Source: Candidatus Eremiobacter antarcticus (GTDB lineage Bacteria > Vulcanimicrobiota > Vulcanimicrobiia > Eremiobacterales > Eremiobacteraceae). Taken from it: a DNA stretch of 64,000 nucleotides. The notes under the pieces were generated by a model, which did not search any database, was not told the DNA's origin, and saw only the letters and a list, made by a program, of their open reading frames with translations. A program made the translations under genes and the position numbers. Shown one piece after another: positions 51,754 through 61,000 of the stretch (position 1 is the stretch's first letter; each line of letters starts with the position of its first letter). The DNA is taken from contig QHBK01000003.1 in assembly GCA_003244105.1 (NCBI GenBank), positions 98,394 to 162,393 of the forward strand, in the 5' to 3' direction.

Positions 51754-52774
51754 CGAGCGCCTTCATCAGCGTGCGTACTTGCTCGAACAATTTAGGCAGT
51801 TTGCGCAACAGGACCTTCTGTTGTATATCCGCGCGGTGCGCTTGCGCGTAATGGCCTGACACGTGAGAATTCGCAGGCAAAGAACCGATGACTTTGGCGC
51901 CTGCGGCGATAACTGCTCCGTCCCCGATCTCGATGTGACCGACCACGCCCGCCTGACCAGCCGCGATCACGCCTTTTCCCAAACGGGTGCTGCCCGCGAT
52001 GCCGACTTGTCCGCAGAGCGTGCAGTCTTCTCCGATGACGACGTTGTGCGCGATCTGCACCAGATTGTCGATCTTCGTGCCGGAGCCGATCCTCGTCGAC
52101 CCGGTCACCGCGCGGTCGATTGTCGTGCAGGAGCCGATCTCGACGCGGTCTCCCACCACGACGTTGCCGATCTGCGGGATTTTGATTTGCTCGGAGCCGA
52201 CGCGCACGAATCCGAAGCCGTCGCTGCCCACGACGCAGTTCGCCTGCAACACGCAGCGCTCGCCGATCTGGCAGTCGTCCAACACCACCGCGTGCGGATG
52301 GAGCAAGGACCCCGCTCCGATGTGCGCCTGGCTGCCGACGTACGCTCCCGGCAACAGCACAACACGCTCTCCGAGCGTGGCACCGGAGCGGACGGTGACT
52401 CCCGCTCCGACCCACACGTCCTTCTCACGCGCGACGCCCTCTTCGATCACGGCCGTCGGGTGGGTGAACTCACCTCGCGGCAAGGGCGGCGCGAACGATT
52501 CCAAAATCGACGCGAGCCCGGCGCGCACGTCGCCCACGACGATGAAGGTCTTGTCGCGCCGCTCTGCGTCGGATACGCACTGAGGCACGAGCACAGCGTT
52601 GGCTTTGCCAGCAAGCGCCTTTGAGAGCCACCGTTCGTCAACGGCAAACGTCAGGGAGTCGGGATCGGCGTCGTCGACCGAGGCGACGTGCAGCACCATC
52701 CCATCGGGGTCTCCGAGCACCGTGCCGCCGGCCAACGCAGCCAGGTCTCCCAGCCGCCGGCCGGTCGCGTTCAC
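51731..52774 (-). CDS. lpxD: UDP-3-O-(3-hydroxyacyl)glucosamine N-acyltransferase
   Basis: A 347-residue enzyme that adds the second acyl chain in lipid A synthesis. The N-terminal uridine-binding domain covers about residues 1-100, then hexapeptide repeats with VLLPGAYVGSQAHIGAG near 138 and AHNVVIGEDCTLCGQVGIAGS near 240, then a C-terminal helix. The GTG start is 6 bp after the Skp-like lipoprotein. This skp-lpxD order is the one common in Gram-negatives. Confidence 0.96.
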   Translation of the reverse strand: MNATGRRLGDLAALAGGTVLGDPDGMVLHVASVDDADPDSLTFAVDERWLSKALAGKANAVLVPQCVSDAERRDKTFIVVGDVRAGLASILESFAPPLPRGEFTHPTAVIEEGVAREKDVWVGAGVTVRSGATLGERVVLLPGAYVGSQAHIGAGSLLHPHAVVLDDCQIGERCVLQANCVVGSDGFGFVRVGSEQIKIPQIGNVVVGDRVEIGSCTTIDRAVTGSTRIGSGTKIDNLVQIAHNVVIGEDCTLCGQVGIAGSTRLGKGVIAAGQAGVVGHIEIGDGAVIAAGAKVIGSLPANSHVSGHYAQAHRADIQQKVLLRKLPKLFEQVRTLMKALDELRKPQ

Positions 52775-52780
52775 GCCGGC

Positions 52781-53230
52781 TTAGCGGCTTGGCGCAGGTG
52801 ATACTGTGTCGATCTTGAGCGCCTTCTCGACGTCCACGGTGATGTCGTCGCCGCCGTAGGCGACGCCTTGACGAGTGACCACCATCTCGTAGTGGTCGTC
52901 GGCCGCGATCTTTTTGACGATGTCGCGTACGTCATTGCTGACCTCGTTCTGCCAGCGGGCAGACTGCTGCTGCCACTGCGCGAGCGCTTTGCGCTTCTCC
53001 GCCGGACTGATCTTGCTGTCGTTGATCGCCACGTAGTTGGCCTGGATCTGGCGATAGTAATTGATGAATTTCGGCCAGCGCTGCTCGATCATCGCGATAT
53101 TGACGACCGCGACCTTGGAGTGGGTGCGCGCGCACCCGCTGCAGGTCAGCAGCAGCGCCCCCGCCGCAACCAGCGCAACGCGGAGACTGGGGACGGCCGC
53201 CTGAGCAGCGCGGGAAATGCTCGTGATCAT
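52781..53230 (-). CDS. small OmpH/Skp-like lipoprotein
   Basis: A 149-residue protein. A signal sequence with two cysteines (LLLTCSGC) suggests lipidation. The core follows the OmpH pattern: KVAVVNIAMIEQRWPKFINYYRQ, a short charged helix, DIVKKIAADDHYEMVV, then GGDDITVDVEKAL. Skp is a soluble periplasmic chaperone for outer-membrane proteins; a lipid-anchored, short-armed form would act at the membrane. ATGA overlap with the longer lipoprotein upstream, GAGG upstream of ATG. Confidence 0.75.
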   Translation of the reverse strand: MITSISRAAQAAVPSLRVALVAAGALLLTCSGCARTHSKVAVVNIAMIEQRWPKFINYYRQIQANYVAINDSKISPAEKRKALAQWQQQSARWQNEVSNDVRDIVKKIAADDHYEMVVTRQGVAYGGDDITVDVEKALKIDTVSPAPSR

Positions 53231-54663
53231 AAGGCCCTCGATGTCGTTGCTTGCGGCTGCGGCCCGTTCGGGGAGGCCGGGTTCAAGGCTTTGGTGACTT
53301 GATCGGTGAGGTTGATCGCGACGCCGCCCCCGCGGATCGAGGCGAACACCGTGGCGATTCCGTCGCGCTTGGCGACCGCTGATATCTGCAGCCGAATCTG
53401 ATCGACGATCTTCGTGTACAGGTCCCGGCGGTCGGCAGCCAGCTTCTCGATCTGAGCGGCGATGGCTTGGTTATCCTGGAACTGCATGCGCGCGATCGCG
53501 CTATATCTCGCGATCAGCGCTTTGCGCGTCTCCCGGTAGTCCGCATCGGCCGCCTTGGCGTCGGCCAGGAACTTCGACTGCATCTGGCTGTGGATGTTCT
53601 GCGCCCGAGCTTGGAACTTGGGATCCGTCGCCAGCTTCTTGTTGACGTCTTGCAGCTGCTGCTGGAACTTACCGCCCAGGGCTTGCATCTGCGGACCCAT
53701 CGCCGCTTGCACTTCTCGCTGGCGGGCGGCCAGGCGCGCTTGAGTGGCCGTCTGCGTCGCTTTGCGCTCCGCGTCGAACTTGGCCGCCGCTTCCGCCTGC
53801 TGCGCTTTTTCAAACGCGTTCAGCGCTGCCGTATCGCGCGCTTTGAGCGCGTTGATCTGCGCATCTTCGCGCGCGGACATGTTCTGCAACTGAGCGTTGT
53901 AGTCAGCGCGCTCTTTGTCGGAGAGCGTCAGATTCTGCAGCTTCGTCTGCAGGTTCAAGCGCTGGCTTTGGTCGCGTCTGGCGAGATCGATCTGCAATCG
54001 CGTCTCCGCCGTCGACAGCTCCGAGGAGCGCTGGCGTATCTTGGCGCGCGCATTCTCTGCGACCAGTTGCTGGACGTGTTTGAGGTGATCGGCGTCTTGT
54101 TTGTAGAGCGAGTTGCGGTAGGTCTGCAACGTCTCGAACGCCTGCTTTTGCAGCTGCTTTGCCTGATCGCCGTACTGCTGCTGCAGGCCCCCGAGCACGC
54201 CGCCGGTATCGGACGTCGGGGCGCCCAGCACGGCTCCTTGCACTTGGCTCATGGCTTGCGCTTCTTGCCGTTCATAATAGGACCGTCGGGCCGCGAGGTC
54301 TTGCTCGAACTTCACTTGGGCAGCCTCTAGGTCGCGCTGCATTGCGTTGTAGGCGCTCGATTGGGCCGTAGTCATGCCGGTGGGCACCGACACGGATTCC
54401 TGTCGCAGCACGATGATTTGACCCTCCAGCGCTCGCAGCTGGGCGTTGAGAGGGTGCGCGCGCACGATCGTGTCCATATCGACGTAGGCGATCAGGCTGC
54501 CGGATGCCACTAAGCCGGGCGTCGCCGCCCCCAGCAGATTTCGGACGCCTTCGTTGTCCTGATGCCGGTTGCAGGCGCCAAGTCCTAGGACGGCCAGCAC
54601 GAGCGCCAAGGCGCTCATGGCCCGCGCTGCGCGGGCCGCTCGCGGCGAAAGCTGCTTCACCAC
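53227..54663 (-). CDS. large coiled-coil OmpH/Skp-like lipoprotein
   Basis: About 478 residues from a GTG with AAGG close upstream; a second GTG directly follows. A lipobox LGAC is present near residue 33. It begins like OmpH (LIAYVDMDTIVRAHPLNAQL) and ends like OmpH (GIATVFASIRGGGVAINLTDQVTKAL), with about 330 residues of Gln/Ala/Arg-rich coiled coil between, far longer than the arms of Skp (161 residues in E. coli). It is probably a membrane-tethered chaperone or spacer in the periplasm. The long frame upstream of the GTG is in the previous gene. Confidence 0.72.
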   Translation of the reverse strand: MVKQLSPRAARAARAMSALALVLAVLGLGACNRHQDNEGVRNLLGAATPGLVASGSLIAYVDMDTIVRAHPLNAQLRALEGQIIVLRQESVSVPTGMTTAQSSAYNAMQRDLEAAQVKFEQDLAARRSYYERQEAQAMSQVQGAVLGAPTSDTGGVLGGLQQQYGDQAKQLQKQAFETLQTYRNSLYKQDADHLKHVQQLVAENARAKIRQRSSELSTAETRLQIDLARRDQSQRLNLQTKLQNLTLSDKERADYNAQLQNMSAREDAQINALKARDTAALNAFEKAQQAEAAAKFDAERKATQTATQARLAARQREVQAAMGPQMQALGGKFQQQLQDVNKKLATDPKFQARAQNIHSQMQSKFLADAKAADADYRETRKALIARYSAIARMQFQDNQAIAAQIEKLAADRRDLYTKIVDQIRLQISAVAKRDGIATVFASIRGGGVAINLTDQVTKALNPASPNGPQPQATTSRAL

Positions 54664-54670
54664 GGACCTT

Positions 54671-55522
54671 CTATTGCAGATCCTTCGATTTGAGCACATC
54701 GGCCGTGACGTCAGTGCCGCCGTACACCCGGTTCGTCGCGTCGATGACCAGCAGCAGTGATTTCTGCTTGGCGACATCCGAGATGGCTTTCGTCGTCGCG
54801 TCGACGATGGGCTGAAGAACCTTTTTCTGCTCATCGTTGAGCTGTTGGTTGAACTTGTTGACGACGGCGGTACGCGCGTCGCCCTGCTTGCCGGCGAGCT
54901 GGGCGTTGAGCTGTGACTGCAGATTCTGGCGGTACTGCAGATAGTCGTCGTTGGCTTTCTTGACCTTGGGCAGGGCGTCGAGCTGCGCCTGATCGACGAA
55001 GCCGACTTCCGACGGCGTCGGCGAGTTGATCGGGGGGATGACTGGACCCGGCTGGTTGAGCATGTTCATGACGTCTTTGGTGATGTCCAGGCCGCCGAAG
55101 ATGATGATGGACTTGTCGACGACGACGCTGAGTCCCTTATTGGCGGCCACGGAGGCGATCGACGCCTGCGCGCGACCCAGCAGCGGCCCGAAGAGCTCGC
55201 GCTGGCGGCGCGCCGCCCGCCCGTTGAAGTCTTGATAGATGCGCTGCTGTTGCGCTTGGCTCTTGCCCTTGATGGCGGCCTGGAACTGCCCGGAGAGCGA
55301 ACGCTGGAACTGCGCGAACTGCGTCTGCGCCGTGCGGAATGGTCCGAGTTGGCCAAGCAGCGCCTGATCGACGAAGCCGATGTCCGTGATATCGGTTGCG
55401 AGCGCTTGCGGGGCGAAGCATAGCAGCGCCGCGACGACCACGGCGGCCAGCACCGCGGCGCGTGGATTGCGGGAGCGCCCGATGCCCTCGGAAGGGCGGC
55501 GCCGAGAATCATTTCCCACCAT
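54671..55522 (-). CDS. tandem double OmpH/Skp-like periplasmic protein
   Basis: A 283-residue protein with a signal-type hydrophobic segment (about 22-42, ending LAT) and two OmpH units: first from DIGFVDQALLGQL to FGGLDITKDVM (about 46-150), second from EVGFVDQAQLDAL to YGGTDVTADVL (about 170-278), joined by a Pro-rich linker. Skp functions as a trimer with one unit per chain; a two-unit chain could give a different stoichiometry. Directly after bamA, the usual position for skp. Confidence 0.82.
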   Translation of the reverse strand: MVGNDSRRRPSEGIGRSRNPRAAVLAAVVVAALLCFAPQALATDITDIGFVDQALLGQLGPFRTAQTQFAQFQRSLSGQFQAAIKGKSQAQQQRIYQDFNGRAARRQRELFGPLLGRAQASIASVAANKGLSVVVDKSIIIFGGLDITKDVMNMLNQPGPVIPPINSPTPSEVGFVDQAQLDALPKVKKANDDYLQYRQNLQSQLNAQLAGKQGDARTAVVNKFNQQLNDEQKKVLQPIVDATTKAISDVAKQKSLLLVIDATNRVYGGTDVTADVLKSKDLQ

Positions 55523-55563
55523 GCGGTTGCGACTCCATTGAACCGGTTTGTGCAGAAAGGCGG

Positions 55564-57801
55564 TTAAAACGACTGACCGAGTCCGAACGAGGTGTGCGTG
55601 CCCTGCTGCCCGCTCGCGAAGTCGATGCGGATGACTTGCGGGAGGATCGGCGTTTGCACGCGGATGCCGAATCCGACGTCGGTCTTCAGCGAGAACTTCG
55701 CCTCGACGTAGTTCACGTTGAGCTGAGCGGGCGGGAACGGCGGCGCGTGGGGGCCCGCAGGAGGCGGGGGTGTCGGCGCGGCGGTCGGCCCAGCGACGGG
55801 CGTGATGTACGGCGCATCGCCGGAATCTGCGAACAGCGCAACGCCGAATTTCTTATCCGCCGTCACAGGGATGCGCAGCTCGACTTGGCCCAACACCTCT
55901 CGGTCGCCGTAGTACAAGAATCTGGTGCCTCGCAGCTGCTGCTCCGACAGGCTGAAGAGGTCATTATACGGCAAGCGCGTGCCGCCGCTTGAAAATCCAT
56001 AGTTGAAGTGCATCGCGAGCGTCGAATGCTTGCGGATCGGCAAGAAGCGCGTGTAGTCGAAGTCGCCCTTGCCGAAGGTGAAGTCGGAGCCGAACGCCTT
56101 GGCCGAGATCTCTTCTGAAAAAGCGGATGTTCCGCCGAAGCGCGGGTTCTGCACGTCGTCGCGGTTGTCGCGGCTGAGACCGAACGTCACGCTGCGCAGC
56201 TTAGAGATGCCCGGCGCCGCGGCGCCTCCGATGGTCGTCCCCCCGACCTGGGCGGGTGAGAGCAGCGCGCCTTGCAGGTTGAGGAATTGCTGCGGGAAGC
56301 CGTTGGAGGTGACGGACTGGAAAAGCCGCGTCGCCGAGAGTCCGATGGAAAAGCGCGTGAACTCCGCGACCGGATGTCCGAAGCCCAGCTGCACGCCCGC
56401 TTGGCGCGACGAGAAGTTCGCGAACTGACTGGCGCAGGGGTTGCCGTTGGCTTGGCAGGGACCGGCGACGGCTCCCGGCGCCGGCGTCGCAAACGTGCCG
56501 GAGACGGCGTTGCCGAACGAGGGGGACAACCCGAAGAACGGGTTGTTGCCCGCCTGTTTATAGACCGGCCGCGGTTGGTCGCTGACCAAGTTGTTGAAGG
56601 CGCTGAACGACACTGAGTCCGGCTTGAACTTGTGGATGTACGGCACGCTGACGCTGAAATTCACATCGCTGAAGTGCTGACCACGCTGCAGGCTGATGGA
56701 AGCGCTGTTGCCCGTGCCCGCCAGATTGTTCTGCGAGAACGAAACGCCGCCGCCGAAGCCTTGGCCGTACTGCCCTCCGCCGCCGTAGCTGATATTGACG
56801 CCGGCGTTGCCCGTGCGCTGTTCCACCACGGTCCACACGAGCGTCACGTAGCCGCACTTCGACCCGAACTGCTTGATCGAGACATCGACCGTCTTGAAGA
56901 ACTGGGTGTTGTTGATGTTCTCGTAATCGCGACGCAGGCGCGCGTCCGACACGAGGTCGCCCGGCTTGAGGCGCAGCAAGCGGCGGATGACATAGTCCTT
57001 CGTCACGCCATTGCCCGCGATCTCGATGGCTCCCACGCGCGCTTCGCAGACGGTGATATTGACCAGGCCCGGGTTGTTCGTGTCGGGATTGCCGTCGACG
57101 ACGGCCGAGAGACCGGCGTCCTTGTATAACTTGGAGACCTCGTTGAGGTCCTCGTTGAAGACCTGTCCGGAAAACGTCGTGCCTGGTTTTGTCTTCAGGG
57201 AGCCCAGGATCACCGGGGTCGGGATAATGGTATTTCCGTGCACGTCGACTTTGGTCACGGTGACGCCTTCCTTCACGGCGATACTCACCGTTCCGTTGGA
57301 GTCGATCTTGATATCCTGGACGTGGCGCGTGCCGATGTAGCCCAACTTGTCGTAGTACGAGTTGATCTTCTGCACGTCATCGCGCAGCGTGTTCGTGTTC
57401 AGCACGGAGCCGACAGTCGTGTCCATCAAGGCGCCCAGAATATCGGTGGTCACCTGCTTGTTGCCCGAGAAGTTGATCTTGCTGACCTGGGGATTCTCGA
57501 TGACGATGAACGAGACGGCGACCCCGCCGGGAGTCTGATGCACGTCGGTCTTCACGTCCGTGAAGTAGCCTAGTCCTAAGATCGCCTGCTGATCGGCGGA
57601 AAGCTTTTTCTGATCCAGCGGCGTGCCGGGCTGCTCGCGGATGACGGTCGCGATCTTGTCGGTGGGGACGTGCACGTTGCCGCGCACGTTGATCGCGGTG
57701 ACGATGGGCTGATTCGCCGCAGGCGTAGGTGAAACGCCGGCGACCAGGACAAGCACACCGACGATCACTGCCGCAGCGACGAACCGTGGCACGTTAGGCA
57801 A
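55564..57801 (-). CDS. bamA: outer-membrane protein assembly factor BamA
   Basis: A 745-residue Omp85 protein. After a signal peptide (about 1-29) there are four POTRA-like units (start points near residues 31, 105, 180, 258) instead of five as in E. coli, then a 16-strand barrel with conserved blocks such as GGGVSFSQNNLAGTG and FGLSRDNRDDVQNPRFGG, and a C-terminal Phe. A cysteine pair is in POTRA3 and POTRA4 (VCEAR and GSKCGY). A Pro-rich insertion (VAGPTAAPTPPPPAGP) lies in one of the last loops. Start is TTG with GAGGAG about 11 bases before. Confidence 0.95.
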   Translation of the reverse strand: MPNVPRFVAAAVIVGVLVLVAGVSPTPAANQPIVTAINVRGNVHVPTDKIATVIREQPGTPLDQKKLSADQQAILGLGYFTDVKTDVHQTPGGVAVSFIVIENPQVSKINFSGNKQVTTDILGALMDTTVGSVLNTNTLRDDVQKINSYYDKLGYIGTRHVQDIKIDSNGTVSIAVKEGVTVTKVDVHGNTIIPTPVILGSLKTKPGTTFSGQVFNEDLNEVSKLYKDAGLSAVVDGNPDTNNPGLVNITVCEARVGAIEIAGNGVTKDYVIRRLLRLKPGDLVSDARLRRDYENINNTQFFKTVDVSIKQFGSKCGYVTLVWTVVEQRTGNAGVNISYGGGGQYGQGFGGGVSFSQNNLAGTGNSASISLQRGQHFSDVNFSVSVPYIHKFKPDSVSFSAFNNLVSDQPRPVYKQAGNNPFFGLSPSFGNAVSGTFATPAPGAVAGPCQANGNPCASQFANFSSRQAGVQLGFGHPVAEFTRFSIGLSATRLFQSVTSNGFPQQFLNLQGALLSPAQVGGTTIGGAAAPGISKLRSVTFGLSRDNRDDVQNPRFGGTSAFSEEISAKAFGSDFTFGKGDFDYTRFLPIRKHSTLAMHFNYGFSSGGTRLPYNDLFSLSEQQLRGTRFLYYGDREVLGQVELRIPVTADKKFGVALFADSGDAPYITPVAGPTAAPTPPPPAGPHAPPFPPAQLNVNYVEAKFSLKTDVGFGIRVQTPILPQVIRIDFASGQQGTHTSFGLGQSF

Positions 57802-58068
57802 CGCTGAATCTGCTCCTCATCAATGAGCCGGCGTCGGCGGGCCGGACGCCCACGAGACCGCGGGGGTGTGCTTTGTTGACAGCATGGCCTGAAAAACCAG
57901 AGGTATGTGTGCGTGCGCCCTCGCCCGCCCGGAGAAGTTTCGAGGCCGAATCGCTTCTTCCGGAAACGGGACAAACAGTTCCGACGGATTCAACCTGATT
58001 CCTTCCACCGCACGCCGCGCGACACTCTCGCCGCACCATCACGCCTAAGTCCCAACGTCAAGCCCACG
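57802..58068. other. tamB-bamA intergenic region
   Basis: About 267 bp with no supported gene. The short minus-strand frames here (up to 82 codons) have Arg/Pro/Ser-rich composition. An imperfect hairpin around CGGAAAC / GTTCCG (57961-57982) precedes bamA by 160-180 bp. GAGGAG at about 57812-57817 is the bamA ribosome site. A plus-strand TTGACA at 57875 has no matching -10. A bamA promoter or leader could sit here, but none is visible by eye. Confidence 0.4.
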
Positions 58069-61000
58069 TCAATGAAAAGCGTAACGCAGGCTGACGATGC
58101 CCGTTTGCGTGCCGATCGTCGGCTGCGATTCCAAAAGTTCAAGCGCCAGATAATCGCGCAGCCTATAGGAGACGCCGTATGTCTGCGTCGCCGGAACGTT
58201 CAACGATGAACGGTAGAGCGCCGAGATCTGCGGCGTGAACTTCGTGCGGACTTCCAGCGCGAGGTTGCCCTGCTGGTCGAAGACCAGCGAGATCTGCTCG
58301 ATGTTGAGCGACTGCGCCAGGGCCGACTCGAACGGGAAGAGCAAGCTGCGCGTCAACTCTGCATTGAAGTAGCTCTGGGCCGTGGAGACGAGCGTCGCCT
58401 GCGCCTGGTCGGGCGAGGACGTGAGGGCTGTGACTTGCGGCGCGTGCAACAGTGCGGCAACGATCTCGTCGCGGCTCATGGGCGGGCTCGATGAAAGATC
58501 GGTTGACAGGTTGTCAACGCGGCCGCTCAGCGTCAGGGTGATCTCAGCACCGCCGACGTTGGTCACGGCGCTTGCGTCCAGGGTCGGTAAGAGACCCTGC
58601 ACCGGGTCGAACGTCACCGTTCCGCGCAGCAGCCGGAAGGTCGTGTCGAAGTATCCCACCTGGCCGCGAATGGCGCTGAACTCGCCGGCCAGGGTGGGAG
58701 CGCGCACGTTGCCGCCGATCGTGACGCCGCCCGCCGCAGTCAGATCGATGGCCGAGCCGCCGCGCACGCGAACGTCCTTGCCGGCTTTCACCGCTAGGTT
58801 GAGGTCGACCGGCGGCAGAGAGAACCCCGTGGCCGCCGCTTTGCTTGACGTGGCATTCGTCACGGTATGCGTTGCATCGCCGTAGATCGCGCCGCCGTAG
58901 ACGATCGTATGACCGGGCTGCAACGGCGGCACTCCCGGCACGGCTGCCGCGCTCGCGGTCTGCTGCGATGCGCCTCCACCAGCGCCTCCTTGCGCGATCG
59001 CAAGTATGGCGGAGAACGGCACCGACGTGTTGTTCAGCGTCACCCCTCCGGAGAGAAACGGCGTAACGCCGGATTGCGTCAAGCTGAGATCGCCGTCCAC
59101 ATCTCCACCAATCCAACCTGGGACATTGAGATTGGCATTGTGAAAAGCGACTCGCGAGTAATATTGAAGGCCGGCGTTCGAGCGCAAGCCGACGGCGGGA
59201 ACGATATGCGCTTGGCCTTGCATGTCGAGCGAACCGGACCCGAGACTGCCATGCAACTTCCGAAGCGCGATCGTGTCGCTCTGCAGCGTGAGGTCTGCGG
59301 AGACGTTCGTGAACGGCGTCGTTTCGAAGGTCGATCGCACCGAGCCGTCGCGGATGCCCGCAGTACCCGCGACCGAGGGGTGGCCCGCGCTCCCGGTGAT
59401 GGTGACCTTGCTGTTGAGCGTGCCGCCCAGCGTCGCGAAGCGATCGCTCACTGGGTTGAACGCCGCGAGGTTCACGCTGTCCGCCTCCATCGCGATGTTC
59501 ACCGGCCGTGCCGGGGGGCCCAGAGCGAACGGGCGCAGCTGCAACGGCATGGCGCCGCGCAACCGCAACTGACCGCCTCGCCCGGCGAAGGTCACCGACG
59601 TGTCGCCGATGCTCAGTTCGCCAGGCGCATAGGAAACGTTCGCGACGCTGTCTTGCAACCCGACGCCGTACACGCTCCCGGCTCCGCTGTGAACGCTGGC
59701 GGCCAGTTTCGGGCGGTCGAGCGTGCCCGCGACGGAAACGGTCGCATCAGCGCTGCCCGTCAGCGTGCCCGGCACGGCGAGCGCTCGTGCGACGGATGCG
59801 AGGTCGGCCGCGTGAAAGCTGGCCGCGCCGTTGATGCTGCGGTGCGCAAACCGATAGCGTCCCTGCGCCGAAGCGGTCAAGAACGGCAACGCGAGGTCGG
59901 CGCGCTGCAGGGCCACTCCAAATGCATCGCTTTGCAGCGCTCCGGAAAAGCTCTGGATGGCGAGCTTGCGCACGTGGCCGTCGTGCAGGGTGAAGTTCAT
60001 GCGGGCGACGGGTCGGCGCAATGAGCCCGTAAGCGTGCCCGCAGCTTCCAGCTTGCCGCCTACGCCCAGCTCTTCTTGATTGATGAACGGCAAGATGCGA
60101 TCCACGTCGAGGCTTTGCAGCCGCGCCTTGAGATTGTATTGAGCGGTCGCAAGCTGCGGCACGGGGCCCGAATGCGGCGCAAAGCCGACGGTGCCGGCGA
60201 CGGACGCAGCGCCGCCTGGGCCGTCCTGGCGCAGGCTAGCGATGAGTTTACCGCCCAAACTCGAGAAATCGCTCTCGACATGGCCGAGAGCATAGCCGCG
60301 CAGCGCAGCATCGTCGAAGCGCACGTGGCCGTTGCCGTTCAACTCCCCGCCGCCTGAGGTCAGCGCGATCCGCAGCGGCCCGACCCCGGCGAAGACATCG
60401 GCGCCGCCGAAGAAATCGTTGAAGTCCGCCATATCAACGCGGTCGCTTTGGACTCGGGCGGAAACGGAGTTGCCCGTGGTCGCGCCGCTCAGATGAAACT
60501 GCGACGTGCCGAATCTCAGCGTGCCGTTTTGCAGGCTGGCGGATCCCGGCGCTGCTCCTATGTCACCGTGCAGCTCGTCGAAGGCGACCCCGCGTATGGT
60601 GCCGAGGTCGGTGTCGACGTATCCCTTGACGCGGGGACGACCGATCGTGCCGGTCAGATGCAGATCTGCATCCGCTGCGCCGCTGATCCTGTCCGTGACG
60701 GGCGTCCAGCGGTTCAGGCCTGCAAGATCGGCTTCGCGCAGGTTGGCGGCGAGGTGCAAGACCGCGTTGCCGGAGCCCGCTGGGGAGCCGGTCTGCAAGC
60801 CGCTGACGTCTCCGCTGATGGTCGCGCGATTTCCGTCAACCGTCACACGGCTGGAGTCCGTGCGCACCACTCCTGCCCCGTACGACGCGTCGAGATCTCC
60901 GCTCAGCGGCACTGCGCCGTAGAACCCGTCGAACACCGCACCGCCCGCAATCGAAGGCGACTGAGCGCCACCGCTGACCGAGGCGATCGCGGTGGCGGTG

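Noticed and set aside
57875..57880. TTGACA on the plus strand near bamA as a promoter
   Set aside because: No -10 hexamer at 16-18 bp, and it would transcribe antisense to tamB.
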